Positions 18,670 to 28,478 of a stretch of DNA of 64,000 bases are shown piece by piece. The notes under the pieces were generated by a model. It was not told the origin of the DNA and did not search any database. It saw only the letters and a program-made list of their open reading frames with translations. The stretch lies in assembly GCA_964429995.1 (NCBI GenBank), contig CAYSDY010000004.1:8047-72046 (forward strand). The letters are read 5' to 3'. Position 1 is the stretch's first letter, and every line of letters begins with the position of its first letter. The DNA comes from UBA583 sp964429995 (GTDB lineage: Archaea > Nanobdellota > Nanobdellia > Woesearchaeales > UBA583). The translations under genes and the position numbers were made by a program.

Positions 18670-21548
18670 TTTTCCTTATCAAGAATCTCTTTTAAAAACT
18701 TTCCAGTAAGACTTCCCTTAATATTACTAACCTGCTCAACTGTTCCTTGTGCAATTATTTTTCCACCATTATCTCCACCCTTAGGACCAAGATCAATTAT
18801 ATAATCAGCATTTTTTACAACATCAAGATTATGCTCAATTACAAAAACAGAATTGCCTTTATCAACCAATCTTTCAAGTACATCAATCAATTTTTTAACA
18901 TCATCAAAGTGAAGACCTGTAGTTGGCTCATCAAGAACATAAATAGTATGTCCTTTCTTAAATTTAGCCAATTCTTTTGTAAGTTTTATTCTTTGGGATT
19001 CTCCTCCACTTAATGTAGTTGAAGACTGTCCAAGTTTTATATATCCTAAACCAACATCATTAAGTGTTGATAATTTTCTTTTAATGGATGGATGATTATT
19101 AAAAAACTCAAGAGCTGTTGCAACATCCATATCAAGTACATCAGCTATACTTTTGCCATTGTATTTAACACTTAAAGTTTCACTATTATATCTTAATCCG
19201 TTACATTCTTCACATTTTACATAAACATCAGGCAAAAAATTCATCTCAATTTTTATAATTCCATCCCCCATGCATTTTTCACACCTTCCACCTTTAACAT
19301 TAAATGAAAAACGACCAATATCATACCCTCTTATTTTAGCCTCCTTAGAGTTTGCAAAAATATTTCTTATGTCATCAAAAACTTTTATGTAAGTAGCTGG
19401 ATTAGATCTTGGAGTCTTACCTATAGGACTCTGATCTATTACAACCATATTAGTCACATCTTTTGGAATGCTAAAAAAATCATGCTTACCCATATTTTCA
19501 TATTCCATGCCCATATGTTTTTTTAATGCAGGAACCAATGTCTGATTTATAAGTGTAGATTTACCAGAACCAGAAACACCTGTAATACAGCAAAAAACTT
19601 TGGTTGGAAGTTTCACATCAACATTCTTAAGATTATTCTCAACAGCACCTCTTATTTCTATAAATTCATTAATTTTACGAAGATTATTCTTAACAATAAT
19701 CTGTTTTCTTTTAGAAAGATAATCTCCTGTAAGGGAATTTTCATTATCAATAATTTCTTGCGGTGTTCCCTTAGCACAAACATTTCCACCAGCAAGTCCT
19801 GCACCAGGTCCCATATCTATGATGTAGTCTGATTCAAGCATGGTTTCCTCATCATGTTCAACAACAATTAATGTATTTCCTATGTCTCTTAATTTTATAA
19901 GAGTTGATATCAATTTTCTATTATCACTTTGATGCAATCCTATAGATGGTTCATCAAGAATATACAAAACACCTGTAAGATTAGACCCTATCTGTGTTGC
20001 AAGCCTTATTCTTTGTGACTCTCCTCCACTTAAAGTTGCAGATTTTCTAGACAAAGTAAGATATCCTATACCAACACTCTCAAGAAAACCAAGCCTGTCA
20101 TTTATTTCTTTTAACACCTGTTTTGCAATCATGTTATCCTTATCATCAAGATATTGCGACAATTCCTTAAAAAAAATCAAAAGATCACTAATACTCATAT
20201 CTGTTAATTCTATTATGGATTTTCCATTAAGCTTTACTGCAAGTATCGTATCTTTTAACCTTTTTCCAAGACATGTAGGACATTTAGACATTTTAAAAAA
20301 CTTGTTTAACTGATCTTTTCTATATTCTGATTCAGTCTGATAAAACAACCTTTCAGTCTGATTAATAAGTCCTTCCCATCCATTTTCAAGTTGTCTCATA
20401 ACAGCTCCTGTCTCCCATTTAGATTTTATAGGTTTTTTCATTCCATACATAAGAATATCATACTGCTCTTTTGTAAATTTTTCAATAGGTGTTGTAACAT
20501 CAAAACCAAATGCCTTACCAATTGCAGCCATCTGCGTAATACGCCAGCTATTATCCATCTTGCCATAAACAGCAATAGCTCCCTCAAGTATAGATTTTGA
20601 TTTATCAGGAATTATAAGATCCTCTGAAGGTTTCATTATTTCACCTAATCCAAGACATGTAGGACATGCCCCAAAAGGTGAGTTAAATGAAAACATTCTT
20701 GGCTCAAGTTTTTGAAATACAATATCATGATGTACAGGACAAGAACCAAATGTAGAATATACTTTTTCCTGCTTTTTTTCTTCTATCTTTTTGGATTGAT
20801 CTTTATTTTCAATACTATTATCCATATCAACATCAAGTATTATAACCTTTCCATCAGAATATTCAACACTGTGTTCTACTGCCTGATACAGTCTTTGTTT
20901 ATTTTCAGCATTAACAATGAGCCTGTCAACAACAACTTCAATAAAATGATTTTCATATCTATCAAGTTTAATTTCATCTAATACAGTATCAAGATTATAC
21001 ATAACTGAATTAACTCTTACTTTTGTAAAACCATCCTTTACAAATTTCTCAAATAATTTTTCATAAGTACCTTTTTTACCAGAAACAACAGGAGATAAAA
21101 CAGCTATTTTTTTGCCATCATCCTTTAATATCTCATTAACAATATTTTCAACAGTTGTAGGCATTATTTTTCTTGAACAGATAGGACAATGTGCAATACC
21201 TATTCTTGCATATATAAGCCTTAAATAATCATATATTTCTGTAACTGTTCCAACAGTTGATCTTGGATTTTTTGATGTAGTTTTTTGTTCAATAGAAATA
21301 GCAGGACTTAGCCCATCTATCAAATCAACATCAGGTTTTTCCATAAGTCCTAAGAATTGTCTTGCATAAGAGGATAAAGATTCAACATACCTTCTTTGAC
21401 CTTCAGCATATATAGTATCAAATGCAAGTGTTGATTTACCAGAACCAGAAACGCCTGTAATTACAACAAATTTATTTCTTGGAATTTCAATATCAATATC
21501 CTTTAAGTTATGTTCTCTTGCTCCTTTTATGATTATTTTATCTTTCAT
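18666..21548 (-). CDS. uvrA: Excinuclease ABC subunit A
   Basis: 960 residues, full length. Two ABC ATPase modules, each with Walker A GVSGSGKSTL, signature motifs (TLSGGESQRIRLATQIG; TLSGGESQRIKLTKELA) and Walker B (YILDEPSIGLH; YVLDEPTTGLH). The second zinc finger is intact (GRCEKCMGDG...KCEECNGLRY). In the first, one expected CxxC reads CPVH, so a His replaces a Cys. UvrA scans DNA for lesions and loads UvrB. DUF3781 follows in the same operon. Confidence 0.98.
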   Translation of the reverse strand: MKDKIIIKGAREHNLKDIDIEIPRNKFVVITGVSGSGKSTLAFDTIYAEGQRRYVESLSSYARQFLGLMEKPDVDLIDGLSPAISIEQKTTSKNPRSTVGTVTEIYDYLRLIYARIGIAHCPICSRKIMPTTVENIVNEILKDDGKKIAVLSPVVSGKKGTYEKLFEKFVKDGFTKVRVNSVMYNLDTVLDEIKLDRYENHFIEVVVDRLIVNAENKQRLYQAVEHSVEYSDGKVIILDVDMDNSIENKDQSKKIEEKKQEKVYSTFGSCPVHHDIVFQKLEPRMFSFNSPFGACPTCLGLGEIMKPSEDLIIPDKSKSILEGAIAVYGKMDNSWRITQMAAIGKAFGFDVTTPIEKFTKEQYDILMYGMKKPIKSKWETGAVMRQLENGWEGLINQTERLFYQTESEYRKDQLNKFFKMSKCPTCLGKRLKDTILAVKLNGKSIIELTDMSISDLLIFFKELSQYLDDKDNMIAKQVLKEINDRLGFLESVGIGYLTLSRKSATLSGGESQRIRLATQIGSNLTGVLYILDEPSIGLHQSDNRKLISTLIKLRDIGNTLIVVEHDEETMLESDYIIDMGPGAGLAGGNVCAKGTPQEIIDNENSLTGDYLSKRKQIIVKNNLRKINEFIEIRGAVENNLKNVDVKLPTKVFCCITGVSGSGKSTLINQTLVPALKKHMGMEYENMGKHDFFSIPKDVTNMVVIDQSPIGKTPRSNPATYIKVFDDIRNIFANSKEAKIRGYDIGRFSFNVKGGRCEKCMGDGIIKIEMNFLPDVYVKCEECNGLRYNSETLSVKYNGKSIADVLDMDVATALEFFNNHPSIKRKLSTLNDVGLGYIKLGQSSTTLSGGESQRIKLTKELAKFKKGHTIYVLDEPTTGLHFDDVKKLIDVLERLVDKGNSVFVIEHNLDVVKNADYIIDLGPKGGDNGGKIIAQGTVEQVSNIKGSLTGKFLKEILDKEK

Positions 21549-21783
21549 ACTAAAAAATATGTATATATAATTACTTATAAAGCTAGTGATGACCCAAACT
21601 TAAATACAGATAAACAAGTATTAAAAAATCATACAAAAATAAATTATTACAAAGAAACACTCCTCTTAGGATTATTTTTGGTTTTAATATAAAAAGTCAA
21701 AATTTTCTTTTAAACACAATTTAACATTAATATTAACCCAGCACAAAAGTTAATTTTTTAAATATTAAACAAGTAGAATTATA

Positions 21784-23136
21784 ATGAATGACATTAACAG
21801 GTATTTCAATCAGATAAATTCACAATTAAATAAAGCATACGAAATATCTAATAACGCAAAAAAAAAAGGGTACGACCCTAAAGACTTTGTTGAAGTACCA
21901 ATAGTTCAAACCATATCACAAAGAGTTGAAAATCTTTTAAACATAGAATATCCAATGATACTTAACTGTGGAATAAAAGAACGTATACATGAATTAGAAC
22001 AAAACATTCAAAAACTTGATCTTGAAATTGCCCTCATAATAGCAAAAGAAATAGCACAGGAAAAATTCTGCAAATTTAATAATAAAGAACAGGCAATCTT
22101 AGCAGGCATAAGATTTGGATTTGCATATCTTACATTAGGAATAATTTCAGCACCACTTGAAGGACTCATAAATATAGAAATCAACACAGATAAATCAACC
22201 AATTCAAACTTTTTAACACTTAATTATGCAGGTCCAATAAGAGCTGCTGGAGGAACTGCTGGTGCTTTTAGTGTAATAATAGCAGATTATCTAAGAAAAG
22301 AATTCAATATAAATAGCTATACGCCAAAACAAAACGAAATCATGAGAACTATAACAGAAATAAACGACTATAATACCAAAATAACAAATCTACAATATTT
22401 ACCAGAAAACAAGCAAATAGAAACAATTTTAAAAAACATAGGAGTTAAAATATCAGGACCTGCAACAGAAACTGTTGAAGTGACAAATTATAAAAACATA
22501 GAGGGCATAAAAACAAACAAAATAAGAGGAGGAATGTGCCTTATACTGTGTGAATGTATAGCTCAAAAATCAAACAAGATAAATAGAACAATCGAAAAAT
22601 TAAAGGATAAATACGATCTTAAAAACTGGGAATTTACAAAAGAAATAAAAAAATTAAAAGAAAATAGTTCAACCAATCAAAGCAAATTATTTTCACAAAT
22701 GGTTGCAGGTAGGCCTGTAGTCTGTTTTCCCAAAACAAGAGGAGGTTTAAGATTAAGGTATGGAAGAAGTAGAGTAAGTGGATTTGCATCATGCTCGCTA
22801 AATCCTTTAACAATAAAAGTACTTGATAATTTTATTGCAACAGGCACTCAATTAAGACTTGATTTTCCCGGAAAAGCAACAATAATAACTCAATGTGATT
22901 CAATAGAAGGCCCTATAGTAAAATTAAAATCCAATGAAGTTAAAAAGATAAACAATATCAAAGATTTTACAAAACATAAGGATGATATAATAGAAATAAT
23001 TCATCTAGGTGATATATTAGTTTCAGTAGGAGAATTTGTAGAAAATAATTATCCATTACAACCCAATGGATACTGTAATGAAGAATGGGCAATAGAACTT
23101 GTTGCAAAAATAAATCAAAAAGAATATTTGAAATAA
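21784..23136 (+). CDS. polC: DNA polymerase D large subunit DP2, N-terminal half only
   Basis: 450 residues, against roughly 1100-1300 for intact DP2. Clear DP2 N-terminal features are AGIRFGFAYLTLGIISAPLE, YAGPIRAAGGTAGAF, ISGPATETVEV, IRGGMCLILCE, then PKTRGGLRLRYGRSRVSGFA and GTQLRLDFPGKATIIT. It ends at CNEEWAIELVAKI, a recognisable interior point of DP2. The part carrying the second double-psi barrel with the catalytic aspartates is absent here; the following gene is on the other strand and unrelated. I infer a two-chain DP2 whose C half is elsewhere. The stop is clean, with no in-frame continuation. Confidence 0.9.
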   Translation: MNDINRYFNQINSQLNKAYEISNNAKKKGYDPKDFVEVPIVQTISQRVENLLNIEYPMILNCGIKERIHELEQNIQKLDLEIALIIAKEIAQEKFCKFNNKEQAILAGIRFGFAYLTLGIISAPLEGLINIEINTDKSTNSNFLTLNYAGPIRAAGGTAGAFSVIIADYLRKEFNINSYTPKQNEIMRTITEINDYNTKITNLQYLPENKQIETILKNIGVKISGPATETVEVTNYKNIEGIKTNKIRGGMCLILCECIAQKSNKINRTIEKLKDKYDLKNWEFTKEIKKLKENSSTNQSKLFSQMVAGRPVVCFPKTRGGLRLRYGRSRVSGFASCSLNPLTIKVLDNFIATGTQLRLDFPGKATIITQCDSIEGPIVKLKSNEVKKINNIKDFTKHKDDIIEIIHLGDILVSVGEFVENNYPLQPNGYCNEEWAIELVAKINQKEYLK

Positions 23137-23216
23137 ATATTAAAAATCCTTGCTATTTTAATTATCCAATCAATTAATCCTTAAGTTAAAAGTCAAAGAT
23201 TTTTTCAAACAATAAT

Positions 23217-24152
23217 CTAAAAATATACTCTGTTCCTACCATCACTCTTTGCCTTATATAGCAATTCATCAGCAGATTTAAGCATAGAATCCAAAAGAAT
23301 CTTAGGATCCTTATTAATATCATATTCTTTTGAAAATACAACTCCACCACTCATTGTTATTTCCATGTCTATCTCATTAATAGCTTTTTTTAACCTATAA
23401 GGAACATTTTTTGATAACCGTGAAAAAATATATTTTATCTTTTCATCATCTATATCAGTAAATATTATAAGAAATTCTTCACCGCCTATTCTGTATAAAA
23501 AATCACATTTACGTATATTTTCCTTTATTATCTTTGAAAATTCAATAAGCACCTTATCACCAACATTATGACCGTATGTATCGTTAACCCTTTTAAATCT
23601 ATCAAGATCAAGTATGGCTAAAGCAAAAGTCTTATCTTCTCTTACGGATTTTTTTACTATATAATCAAAATTTATGGTCATTGCCCTACGATTATAGCAA
23701 GATGTTAAAGGATCTATACAGGATTGCTTTTTCTCTTGCCTTATCAATGTATTAAATTTTTGCATCATATGTGCCATACCCTGATTTAATTGTATAAATT
23801 CAAGAGCATTCTCCTCATTTGCAGATATTAATTCAACCATATCTGATTTAAATATTTTCTCTCTTATCCTATTAAGTTTTAAAGTTATTTCTTTATAAAA
23901 AAAATCACAGAAAAAAAGCAATAACATAATCATAATAATTATATTTGTTATAAAAAACAATGTTGTAATTACAAAAACTGCACTAATTGGATACTCAAGA
24001 TAAAACCTAAATATCATATACCATATCATTGAAAAAACAATGATTATAAAAATAAAAAACTCAACTAAAACCTTACAAAATTTTTCAAAAATGGTAAATT
24101 CATTTTTTCTTCCAAAACATACAGGCACAAATGAATTCCAATTAATCTTCAT
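23217..24152 (-). CDS. Membrane GGDEF protein (putative diguanylate cyclase)
   Basis: 311 residues from the ATG ending at 24152. Two N-terminal membrane helices (around VLVEFFIFIIIVFSMIWYMI and AVFVITTLFFITNIIIMIML), a short helical linker, then a complete GGDEF domain: DPLTSCYNRRAM, LDLDRFKRVNDTYGHNVGD, the active-site GGEEF at about residue 223, and ADELLYKAKSDGRN at the end. An RxxD inhibitory site (RKCD) lies five residues before GGEEF. By family it would make cyclic di-GMP from two GTP. GGDEF proteins are uncommon in archaea. Confidence 0.9.
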   Translation of the reverse strand: MKINWNSFVPVCFGRKNEFTIFEKFCKVLVEFFIFIIIVFSMIWYMIFRFYLEYPISAVFVITTLFFITNIIIMIMLLLFFCDFFYKEITLKLNRIREKIFKSDMVELISANEENALEFIQLNQGMAHMMQKFNTLIRQEKKQSCIDPLTSCYNRRAMTINFDYIVKKSVREDKTFALAILDLDRFKRVNDTYGHNVGDKVLIEFSKIIKENIRKCDFLYRIGGEEFLIIFTDIDDEKIKYIFSRLSKNVPYRLKKAINEIDMEITMSGGVVFSKEYDINKDPKILLDSMLKSADELLYKAKSDGRNRVYF

Positions 24153-24440
24153 ATATAATCTATATACAATTTTTTTATAAAACTTTCTACAATCTTTTAT
24201 GTAGAAACAATACAAAAACACCAATTAATGTGTTAAATTTTTTGTTAATACAAACACTATTCTTAGTTAAAGTTAAAATTTTTATAAAAGAAATATTTTT
24301 ATAATTATACATTTTAAATTTATTATAAATATTAAAAATTTACAAGTTTATGAAAGAGAAACATTTGTAAAAAATCAATTACATTTAAACTACAATATTT
24401 ATCAATTGAATGATTAATTACATATCACAACAACAAAAAC
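24153..24440. other. Gene-free AT-rich spacer
   Basis: Very AT-rich, with no open frame worth calling and no recognisable RNA or repeat. It separates the GGDEF gene from the 5S rRNA gene. Confidence 0.6.
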
Positions 24441-24448
24441 TTTATAAA
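24441..24448 (+). promoter_or_regulatory. TATA box of 5S rRNA
   Basis: TTTATAAA, 20-27 nt before the predicted 5' end of the 5S rRNA at 24468. Confidence 0.6.
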
Positions 24449-24467
24449 TTCATCATCACTACTATTA

Positions 24468-24583
24468 GTAGAAGGTTCAAACAGCCTTGGGTTACACCTG
24501 TTCCCATTTCGAACACAGAAGTTAAGCCAGGTTGGCTCAATTGAGTACTGTTATCCAACGGAAAAGAATGGGTGACCTTCCAC
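24468..24583 (+). rRNA. rrf: 5S ribosomal RNA
   Basis: About 116 nt. It contains the universal 5S core CCTGTTCCCATTTCGAACAC followed by AGAAGTTAAGCC. The ends pair as helix I (GTAGAAGGT with ACCTTCCAC, one mismatch). It stands alone, without 16S or 23S nearby, and has its own TATA box, as is common for 5S in reduced archaeal genomes. Confidence 0.95.
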
Positions 24584-24610
24584 TTTAAAACCAACATATT
24601 CTAATTAAGT

Positions 24611-25345
24611 TTAATTCCACTTGTTAATTTCTACTATGTTCTTAAAAGAATTCATTGCAGATTCAGTTACTTTAGGATGATTTTTCTTAAGTTGAGTAAT
24701 CATGTTTTTAAAAAATAATCGTTTAGAATCATCGGTTTTAAGTGGACAGTTGTTCTTAATTGGCAAATAATTAATTAACTTTACGTATTTTTCAATCTGT
24801 TGTTCTTCTATATATATTAATGGTCTTATTATTTTTATAGGATATTTATCAGCATAATATTTTGGTTTCATAAACGATGTCTTATACGAAAAAAATGTAT
24901 TTAACAATGTGTTTTCTATTGCATCATCAAGATTATGTCCAAGTGCAACAGTATTAAAACCAAATTTAACTGCATAATCATATATTATTCCTCTTCTTAA
25001 TCTTGAACACATAAAACATCTGTTAAGTTTGCCGTTTTTATCCTGTTCTAAAATAATACCCTTAATATTACTCTTTATTATTTCATAATCAAATCCTATG
25101 CCTGATAAAACTTTATCTATATTGATAGAAAAATCCTTATCAAATCCAGGATCTATGCACAATATTTTAAAATAAAACTTATCTTTTATTTTTTTATTAA
25201 GCATATCTAATGCACAAATAAGTGCAAAACTATCTTTTCCACCAGAAAAACATGCAAGTATTCTATCATCTTTATCAATCATAGAATAATCAAAACATGC
25301 CCTTTTTGAATTTCTTAAAACATGATTTGATAAATAATTACCCAT
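24611..25345 (-). CDS. ttcA: TtcA-family tRNA thiolation enzyme
   Basis: 244 residues. The N-type ATP pyrophosphatase loop ACFSGGKDS is near residue 33; CFMCSRLRRGIIYD (CxxC plus the TtcA-type SRLRRG) and a late Cys (KNNCPLKTDD) supply the three cysteines that hold a [4Fe-4S] cluster in TtcA. ALGHNLDDAIEN matches the family GHxxDD motif. By family it activates a tRNA cytidine (position 32) with ATP for 2-thiolation; TtuA-like chemistry at U54 is the alternative in archaea, but TtuA's extra zinc fingers are missing. It is 9 bp downstream of gatB. Confidence 0.85.
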   Translation of the reverse strand: MGNYLSNHVLRNSKRACFDYSMIDKDDRILACFSGGKDSFALICALDMLNKKIKDKFYFKILCIDPGFDKDFSINIDKVLSGIGFDYEIIKSNIKGIILEQDKNGKLNRCFMCSRLRRGIIYDYAVKFGFNTVALGHNLDDAIENTLLNTFFSYKTSFMKPKYYADKYPIKIIRPLIYIEEQQIEKYVKLINYLPIKNNCPLKTDDSKRLFFKNMITQLKKNHPKVTESAMNSFKNIVEINKWN

Positions 25346-25353
25346 TTAAGTTT

Positions 25354-26742
25354 TTATAAATTTTTTATTTTATCTAAAAGAATTTTATTTACAACAGATG
25401 GATTAGCTTTTCCTTTAGTTACATTCATTACCATTCCAACAATAGAATTTAAAGCTTTAGTGTTTCCAGATTTATAATCAGCAACAATTTTAGGAGATGA
25501 TTTTATTGCATTATCAACCAATTCTTCTAATAAAGAATTATCACTTATCTGCATAAGATTATTAGATTTTACATAATCTGCAACATCAAACGAAGCATCA
25601 TATAATTTTTCCATAAGTTTTTGTGCAGTCGTATAGGATATTTCAGACTTTAAAAGAAGTGATAATAAAACAATTATCTGATTATCAATATTTTTATTCT
25701 TAAGATCTTCAAAAGAGCCCTTATTATAATTTAAAACCCTAAGTATTTCACGCCTTAAAAATAAGCCTGATTCTTTAGGATCAAGTCCAATTTTTATTGC
25801 AGATTCAAAAAGATATGCCATATATTTATCACAAACAAGCACATCACAATCTTCTTTTGATAAACCATATTTCTGATATCTTAATCTTTTTTCACAAGCA
25901 AGTTCAGGAATACTTTTTCTTAGTTCTTCAACCAATGAATCTTCAATTACAATAGATGGCAAATCAACCTCAGGAATAAACATGTAATCTTGTGCATTTT
26001 CCTTGCTTCTCATAAAATCTGTTGTATTTGTCTGCTCATTGAATCTTCTTGTTTCCTGTTTTATTACATCTCCTTTTAAAAATAATTTTCTTTGTCTTTC
26101 AATCTCACACTCAGCAGCATTAACTATGTTTGTAAAAGAATTAACATTTTTTATTTCAACTCTTTTAAAACCAGTTTCTTCTATTGATACGTTAACATCA
26201 GATTTTATGTTAAAATCAGTATCTATAGCATCAATATAATCAGCAACAAGAACTAATTCCTTAAGCCATTCCCTTAACTGATCTGTAGACTCAAATTCTG
26301 GTTTTGTAACAATTTCTGCCAATGGAGATCCTGCCCTGTTATAATTTATCTCTCCAGTAACAGGATCCCATGCAGCAGGATCTTCTTCTAAATGTAATTC
26401 TTCTATTCCAATACCCATAAAAGATCCACCAACTCCTGTTGGCACAACATTACCAGAAACAGTTCTTTGAAACCCTACAGGCATATCTGGCCATGTATAT
26501 TGTTTTCTTTGAAAATTAGTTACATTTGTTATTTTAGATCCAAATATTATTCCAAGTTTTATTGTCTTAAACAATGCATCTTTGTTAGGCAACATAGGTT
26601 TTGCTCCTGGCTGACCTGTACAAATAGGACATATTTTAGAATTTACCTCATCATTCTTCTTAGCTTTGCAACAATCGCAGAATAATTTTTCTTTTGTATT
26701 AAGATACATATGGATTTCTAAACCTATTTTTATTTTTCCCAT
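25354..26742 (-). CDS. gatB: Asp-tRNA(Asn)/Glu-tRNA(Gln) amidotransferase subunit B
   Basis: 462 residues. Opens with the GatB signature KIGLEIHMYLNTKEKLFC, then the zinc site CDCC...CPICTGQPGAKP, YTWPDMPVG and the long GatB body with a C-terminal YqeY-like tail (VGMVMNVTKGKANPSVVN). It transamidates mischarged Glu-tRNA(Gln) and/or Asp-tRNA(Asn) together with GatA and GatC, neither of which is in the window. Followed closely by the ttcA-like gene, probably one transcript. Confidence 0.97.
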   Translation of the reverse strand: MGKIKIGLEIHMYLNTKEKLFCDCCKAKKNDEVNSKICPICTGQPGAKPMLPNKDALFKTIKLGIIFGSKITNVTNFQRKQYTWPDMPVGFQRTVSGNVVPTGVGGSFMGIGIEELHLEEDPAAWDPVTGEINYNRAGSPLAEIVTKPEFESTDQLREWLKELVLVADYIDAIDTDFNIKSDVNVSIEETGFKRVEIKNVNSFTNIVNAAECEIERQRKLFLKGDVIKQETRRFNEQTNTTDFMRSKENAQDYMFIPEVDLPSIVIEDSLVEELRKSIPELACEKRLRYQKYGLSKEDCDVLVCDKYMAYLFESAIKIGLDPKESGLFLRREILRVLNYNKGSFEDLKNKNIDNQIIVLLSLLLKSEISYTTAQKLMEKLYDASFDVADYVKSNNLMQISDNSLLEELVDNAIKSSPKIVADYKSGNTKALNSIVGMVMNVTKGKANPSVVNKILLDKIKNL

Positions 26743-26820
26743 AGATAATAATTATATAAAAATATTTATATATGTTTTTAAAAATTTGATAAAGATTAAA
26801 TATTTTTTATAATATTAGCT

Positions 26821-27126
26821 TTAAAACATAACCATAAAAAATAAAAAAATTGTCATAATCAAACTTGCAGATGATAAACCTAAACCGTAATATTTATCCT
26901 TATCCATTTCTATAAAATACATTGCAAGAAAAGAACTCAAAAAAACTGCAATAAGCAAGACTAATTTTATACTAAAAAACACATAATTGTAAGCATCACT
27001 AAAAATAAAAAACACAAAATATATCATGAAAAAAATAAATGATATAAGTGCAAAAACATTAAGTTCCTTTTTTATTTCACCACAAGCCCTGCTCTTGTCA
27101 TATAACATTTGAGCCTTATCTATCAT
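26821..27126 (-). CDS. Small three-helix membrane protein
   Basis: 101-103 residues. A charged N terminus (IDKAQMLYDKSRACGEIKKE) is followed by three membrane helices, beginning at ALISFIFFMIYFVFFIF. Not recognised. The start is either the ATG ending at 27132 or 27126; both nearly touch the ybjQ stop, so the two genes are co-transcribed. Confidence 0.6.
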   Translation of the reverse strand: MIDKAQMLYDKSRACGEIKKELNVFALISFIFFMIYFVFFIFSDAYNYVFFSIKLVLLIAVFLSSFLAMYFIEMDKDKYYGLGLSSASLIMTIFLFFMVMF

Positions 27127-27132
27127 TTTCAA

Positions 27133-27447
27133 TCAATTAAATTTTACAGCTGTACCATAAACAAGTATTTCAGCAGCACCCTGAGCTATTGCAGATGTTG
27201 AAAATCTTACATTTAAAATTGCATCAGCACCTATTTTTTCAGCATCTTTTACCATCCTATTTAGTGCAGCTTCACGTGCTTCTTCAAGTAATTCCATGTA
27301 TGTTGTCATTTCTCCTCCTACAAGATTCTTAAAACCTGCAAGAATATCTTTACCAAACCATTTAGCTCTAACTGAACTACCCCTAACCATACCTAATGTT
27401 TCTTTTATTTTCTTACCTTCAACATTTGGTGTATTAACTATAATCAT
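27133..27447 (-). CDS. YbjQ/UPF0145 family protein
   Basis: 104 residues, the family size. The pattern TPNVEGKKIKETLGMVRG, GEMTTYMELLEEAREAALNRM, AEKIGADAILNVRF and EILVYGTAVKF is typical of YbjQ, a small pentamer-forming family with suggested heavy-metal binding but no proven role. TATA box TTTATAAA at 27472-27479, 25-32 nt upstream. Confidence 0.9.
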   Translation of the reverse strand: MIIVNTPNVEGKKIKETLGMVRGSSVRAKWFGKDILAGFKNLVGGEMTTYMELLEEAREAALNRMVKDAEKIGADAILNVRFSTSAIAQGAAEILVYGTAVKFN

Positions 27448-27471
27448 AATACTATTTATAGTTTTTTGTTA

Positions 27472-27479
27472 TTTATAAA
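27472..27479 (-). promoter_or_regulatory. TATA box of ybjQ-like gene
   Basis: TTTATAAA, 25-32 nt before the ATG at 27447. Confidence 0.5.
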
Positions 27480-27523
27480 ATTAATTGATAGAAAAAATAA
27501 AATACGATAAAAAATTTGAAATA

Positions 27524-28390
27524 TTATCTTTTAAATCTTTTAACGAATTTGGATATTCCATAAATAAACAGGAATGGTACTATAAAACCTAATACATATA
27601 ATATAAACTGTATTCCTGCCTCAAGAGATTTAACAAACATCTTTAATCCATCTTTAAAACCTAAAAAATCTATCTCTGACCAAACAGAAGGTTTTTCTCT
27701 AAGAGTTAAACTAACCTGACTATATTCTACTTTCTGATCAATATTTGCAAGTTGTGTATTGAAAAAAAACATTGAATCTTCAATAGTATCAATTCTTTGA
27801 TTTATTTTAATTTCTTCATCTATTGTAAGATTGGTTTTTGCAAGCATCAATCTATACTTTAACATTTGCTCATTATATCTTTCAACCCTATCTGAATAAT
27901 CAGTATAAACTCCTGTTGCATCATTAGAATATATGTTGTAATTTTCAACTTCACCATAATTTTTAAGTTCTAACACGAACATGTCAAATTTGTCGCTTGG
28001 AACTTTAAATGAATATGAAATCGTCTTATAATTATCTCTGTATTCATTTTCATATTGATTTAAAAGTAAAACTGAATGTGCCTTAACCGATGCATCTATC
28101 TGTGTTTTAGAATAATCATAATTATCACTTTTTAAATTAATATTTGCATTATAAATTATCTTACGTTCAACCTCTAAAGGAGCAAAACTAGATCCTGCAT
28201 AATATCCACTACTATCAACCATTGTTGATTTACTCTGATAAGCCATATCATTAGTACTTCTTGCAGCAAAGGAATATGAGGTAAACATTCCTTGAAAACT
28301 CACTGCAACGAATAATAAAAGTATCAGTAGAATTATAATAACATAATTCTTCCAAACACTCTTAAGGTATGTAATTAAATCTTCCATCAC
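27524..28390 (-). CDS. DUF4349 membrane protein
   Basis: 288 residues. N-terminal membrane helix (NYVIIILLILLLFVAVSFQG), then the DUF4349 core: RKIIYNANINLKSDNY, FKVPSDKFDMFVLELKNYGEV, TDYSDRVERYNEQMLKYRLML and a coiled-coil middle, ending with EYSQVSLTLREKPS and a C-terminal membrane helix (IQFILYVLGFIVPFLFIYGI). The domain lies outside the membrane between the two helices. Function unknown; common in bacteria and some archaea as a putative lipoprotein or sensor. Here the N terminus is a helix without a lipobox. Confidence 0.85.
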   Translation of the reverse strand: MMEDLITYLKSVWKNYVIIILLILLLFVAVSFQGMFTSYSFAARSTNDMAYQSKSTMVDSSGYYAGSSFAPLEVERKIIYNANINLKSDNYDYSKTQIDASVKAHSVLLLNQYENEYRDNYKTISYSFKVPSDKFDMFVLELKNYGEVENYNIYSNDATGVYTDYSDRVERYNEQMLKYRLMLAKTNLTIDEEIKINQRIDTIEDSMFFFNTQLANIDQKVEYSQVSLTLREKPSVWSEIDFLGFKDGLKMFVKSLEAGIQFILYVLGFIVPFLFIYGISKFVKRFKR

Positions 28391-28478
28391 ATATATCTTA
28401 CAAGTTGTTAATTTAAATACTTAACTATAACTTTAAAAGAAATTAAAATAATACAAGGGTTTTTAATAAAAATTCATA

